Below are positions 4,762 to 5,870 of a DNA stretch of 5,870 bases, in pieces. The position numbers and the translations under genes were made by a program. Source of the stretch: Alistipes sp. (lineage in GTDB: Bacteria; Bacteroidota; Bacteroidia; Bacteroidales; Rikenellaceae); NCBI GenBank assembly GCA_029065825.1, contig JAIEHQ010000014.1, forward strand, positions 1 to 5,870, read 5' to 3'. How positions within the stretch are numbered: the stretch's first letter is position 1; the number at the start of each line of letters is the position of its first letter. Under the pieces are notes generated by a model, which was given only the letters and a program-made list of their open reading frames with translations, was not told where the DNA came from and made no database searches.

Positions 4762-5870
4762 CTACTCGCAAAGATACTCATTTTTTGCCTGATCGACAAT
4801 TTTGGACACTCTTTCGGCGGCGTGAAGCGCTTCGTCGCGCAACATGCCGTCCAACACCCCCTCCGAACGCTCCAGGCGGCGCAGTCCGGCGACCAGCTCC
4901 TGCTCGCCGAGCATCGTGAAGACGGGCAACATCTTGTGGGCCACAGCCCGGATCTCGTCGTCGTCCCTGACGGCTACGGCATGACGCAGCCGTTCGACAT
5001 GCTGCTCGTTCTCCGCGACGAACACACGCACGATGGAGCGCGCCGCCTCGGGATCGTCGCTGGCATAGGCCGTAAGCACCTCCAGCCCTTCGGGAGCCAC
5101 GGGGCCGCTCCCGTCTCCGGGTGCGGCATCGGCGGCGACGGCGGCGAAACGCGCGCACAGCAGATCGGCCAGTTCGCCCCGGGCGAAAGGTTTGTTCAGC
5201 ACGTCGGCAAATCCCTTGACCAGATAGACCTCCCGGTCGTCCGAACGGGCGGTCACGGCCACCACGGGGAGTTCGGGCCGCACGTTCCGGATGCGCCGGA
5301 GCACCTCGAAACCGTCGATCCCGGGCATCTGTATATCGGTAAACACCAGATCGAAATCCAGTTCGCACACCAGCCGGTCGGCATACTCCGGATGGTTGCA
5401 GCTCTCGGTATCCACCCCCAGGTAGCGGCACTGGGCGGCGGTCATCTCGAGCTGAAGCGGATCGTCGTCGATCCAGAGGCAGCGGAACCGCTGTCCGTCG
5501 GCGCGGCGCAACTCGCGGTCATCGACCGTACGCTCCGCCCCGCTCTCGTCCGGGGCGGCATCGGCGGCTTCCCGCACGGGAATCCACACCGTAAAGCGGC
5601 TGCCGGCACCCTGCTCGCTCTCCAGCTCGACCCGTCCCTGCAGCAGTTTCACCAGTCTATCGACGATCGACAGTCCGAGTCCCACGCCGCTGGCCCCTTC
5701 GGCCGACGGGAGGCGCACGAACTCACGGAAGATACGGTCCCGTTCGTCGGGAGCGATGCCGCGCCCCGTGTCGCTGACGCGGAAATAGAGCCGATCGCCC
5801 TCCATCCACGACTCGAAGGCGACGAATCCCCGGGCGGTGAACTTGATCGCGTTCGAGAGCAGGTTTTCGA
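4762..5870 (-). CDS. Hybrid sensor histidine kinase, C-terminal part: HATPase, receiver and HPt (partial, runs off right edge)
   Basis: The minus-strand frame stays open from the right edge to a TAG at 4762-4764 (368 full codons visible). The ATG at 5805 is internal: upstream codons read ENLLSNAIKFT, the kinase N box. Visible residues about 1-98 are the ATP-binding domain: N box, DTGRGI (G1), FREF (F box) and GVGLGLSIV (G2). Residues about 128-240 are a receiver: acidic IDDD, phospho-acceptor Asp in FTDIQMPGIDG (codon 5335-5337), VTAR, and Lys in NKPF. Residues about 262-356 are an HPt domain with the active His in AVAHKMLPVF (codon 4936-4938). The phosphate path His-Asp-His to the adjacent regulator is therefore complete except for the first His, which lies beyond the edge with the sensor. 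No TM segment is visible in this part, so membrane location is unknown. The pairing with the regulator is inferred from operon structure. Confidence 0.93.
   Translation of the reverse strand, partial: ENLLSNAIKFTARGFVAFESWMEGDRLYFRVSDTGRGIAPDERDRIFREFVRLPSAEGASGVGLGLSIVDRLVKLLQGRVELESEQGAGSRFTVWIPVREAADAAPDESGAERTVDDRELRRADGQRFRCLWIDDDPLQLEMTAAQCRYLGVDTESCNHPEYADRLVCELDFDLVFTDIQMPGIDGFEVLRRIRNVRPELPVVAVTARSDDREVYLVKGFADVLNKPFARGELADLLCARFAAVAADAAPGDGSGPVAPEGLEVLTAYASDDPEAARSIVRVFVAENEQHVERLRHAVAVRDDDEIRAVAHKMLPVFTMLGEQELVAGLRRLERSEGVLDGMLRDEALHAAERVSKIVDQAKNEYLCE
4769..4799 (-). promoter_or_regulatory. Putative internal promoter for the response regulator inside the kinase 3' end
   Basis: On the minus strand TTG (4799-4797), a 20 bp spacer and a perfect TATCTTTG (4776-4769) match the Bacteroidetes promoter consensus. 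All of it lies in the last 13 codons of the kinase gene. Transcription would start near 4762, about 12-13 nt before the regulator ATG at 4749 or 18-19 nt before the ATG at 4743. It could let the regulator be made without the kinase. The codons used here also encode the protein tail, so chance is possible. Confidence 0.45.

Noticed and set aside
5803..5805. ATG at 5805 as the start of a standalone receiver/HPt protein
   Set aside because: The frame continues upstream with ENLLSNAIKFT, the kinase N box, so this Met is inside the ATP-binding domain.

Overview
The window looks like a chromosomal segment of a high-GC Bacteroidales bacterium. An Alistipes-like (Rikenellaceae) genome is my best guess. 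That is an inference from GC-rich coding DNA, AT-rich leaders without strong Shine-Dalgarno sites, Bacteroidetes-type promoter boxes (TTG - about 20 bp - TATCTTTG), a patatin fused to an outer-membrane barrel, and a hybrid kinase ending in an HPt domain with the AHKMLP signature. No insertion sequence, phage gene, tRNA, rRNA or CRISPR array is visible.

Layout. (1) Positions 1-219, minus strand: the N-terminal 73 codons of pheS (phenylalanyl-tRNA synthetase alpha chain), running off the left edge. (2) 220-622: a divergent intergenic region. It carries a 73-74 bp tandem repeat array of alternating hairpins. Each unit also holds a promoter-like pair facing pheS. A separate 10 bp stem-loop follows in the leader of the next gene. 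(3) 623-2932, plus strand: a secreted patatin-like phospholipase with a POTRA-like segment and a C-terminal BamA/Omp85-like barrel, resembling PlpD (type Vd autotransport). (4) 2933-3363: a convergent intergenic region with no credible gene but strong hairpins, a good terminator for the leftward operon, and a weak sigma-54-like site. (5) 3364-4749, minus: an NtrC-type sigma-54 response regulator. (6) 4762-5870, minus: the C-terminal part of a hybrid histidine kinase (HATPase, receiver, HPt), running off the right edge.

How the genes work together. The kinase and regulator are 12 nt apart and form one leftward operon. All visible residues needed for a His-Asp-His-Asp phosphorelay are present: receiver Asp and HPt His in the kinase, then Asp54 in the regulator. 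The kinase's primary His lies outside the window. The input signal and target genes are not visible. An internal promoter-like sequence at the end of the kinase gene could give the regulator extra expression. The patatin gene converges on this operon, and nothing in the sequence proves that the regulator controls it.

Most worth a second look: the promoter-bearing repeat array upstream of pheS, whose hairpins keep their shape while their stem sequences change; the internal promoter in the kinase tail; and the sigma-54-like site plus terminator that could delimit a small RNA next to a sigma-54 activator gene.
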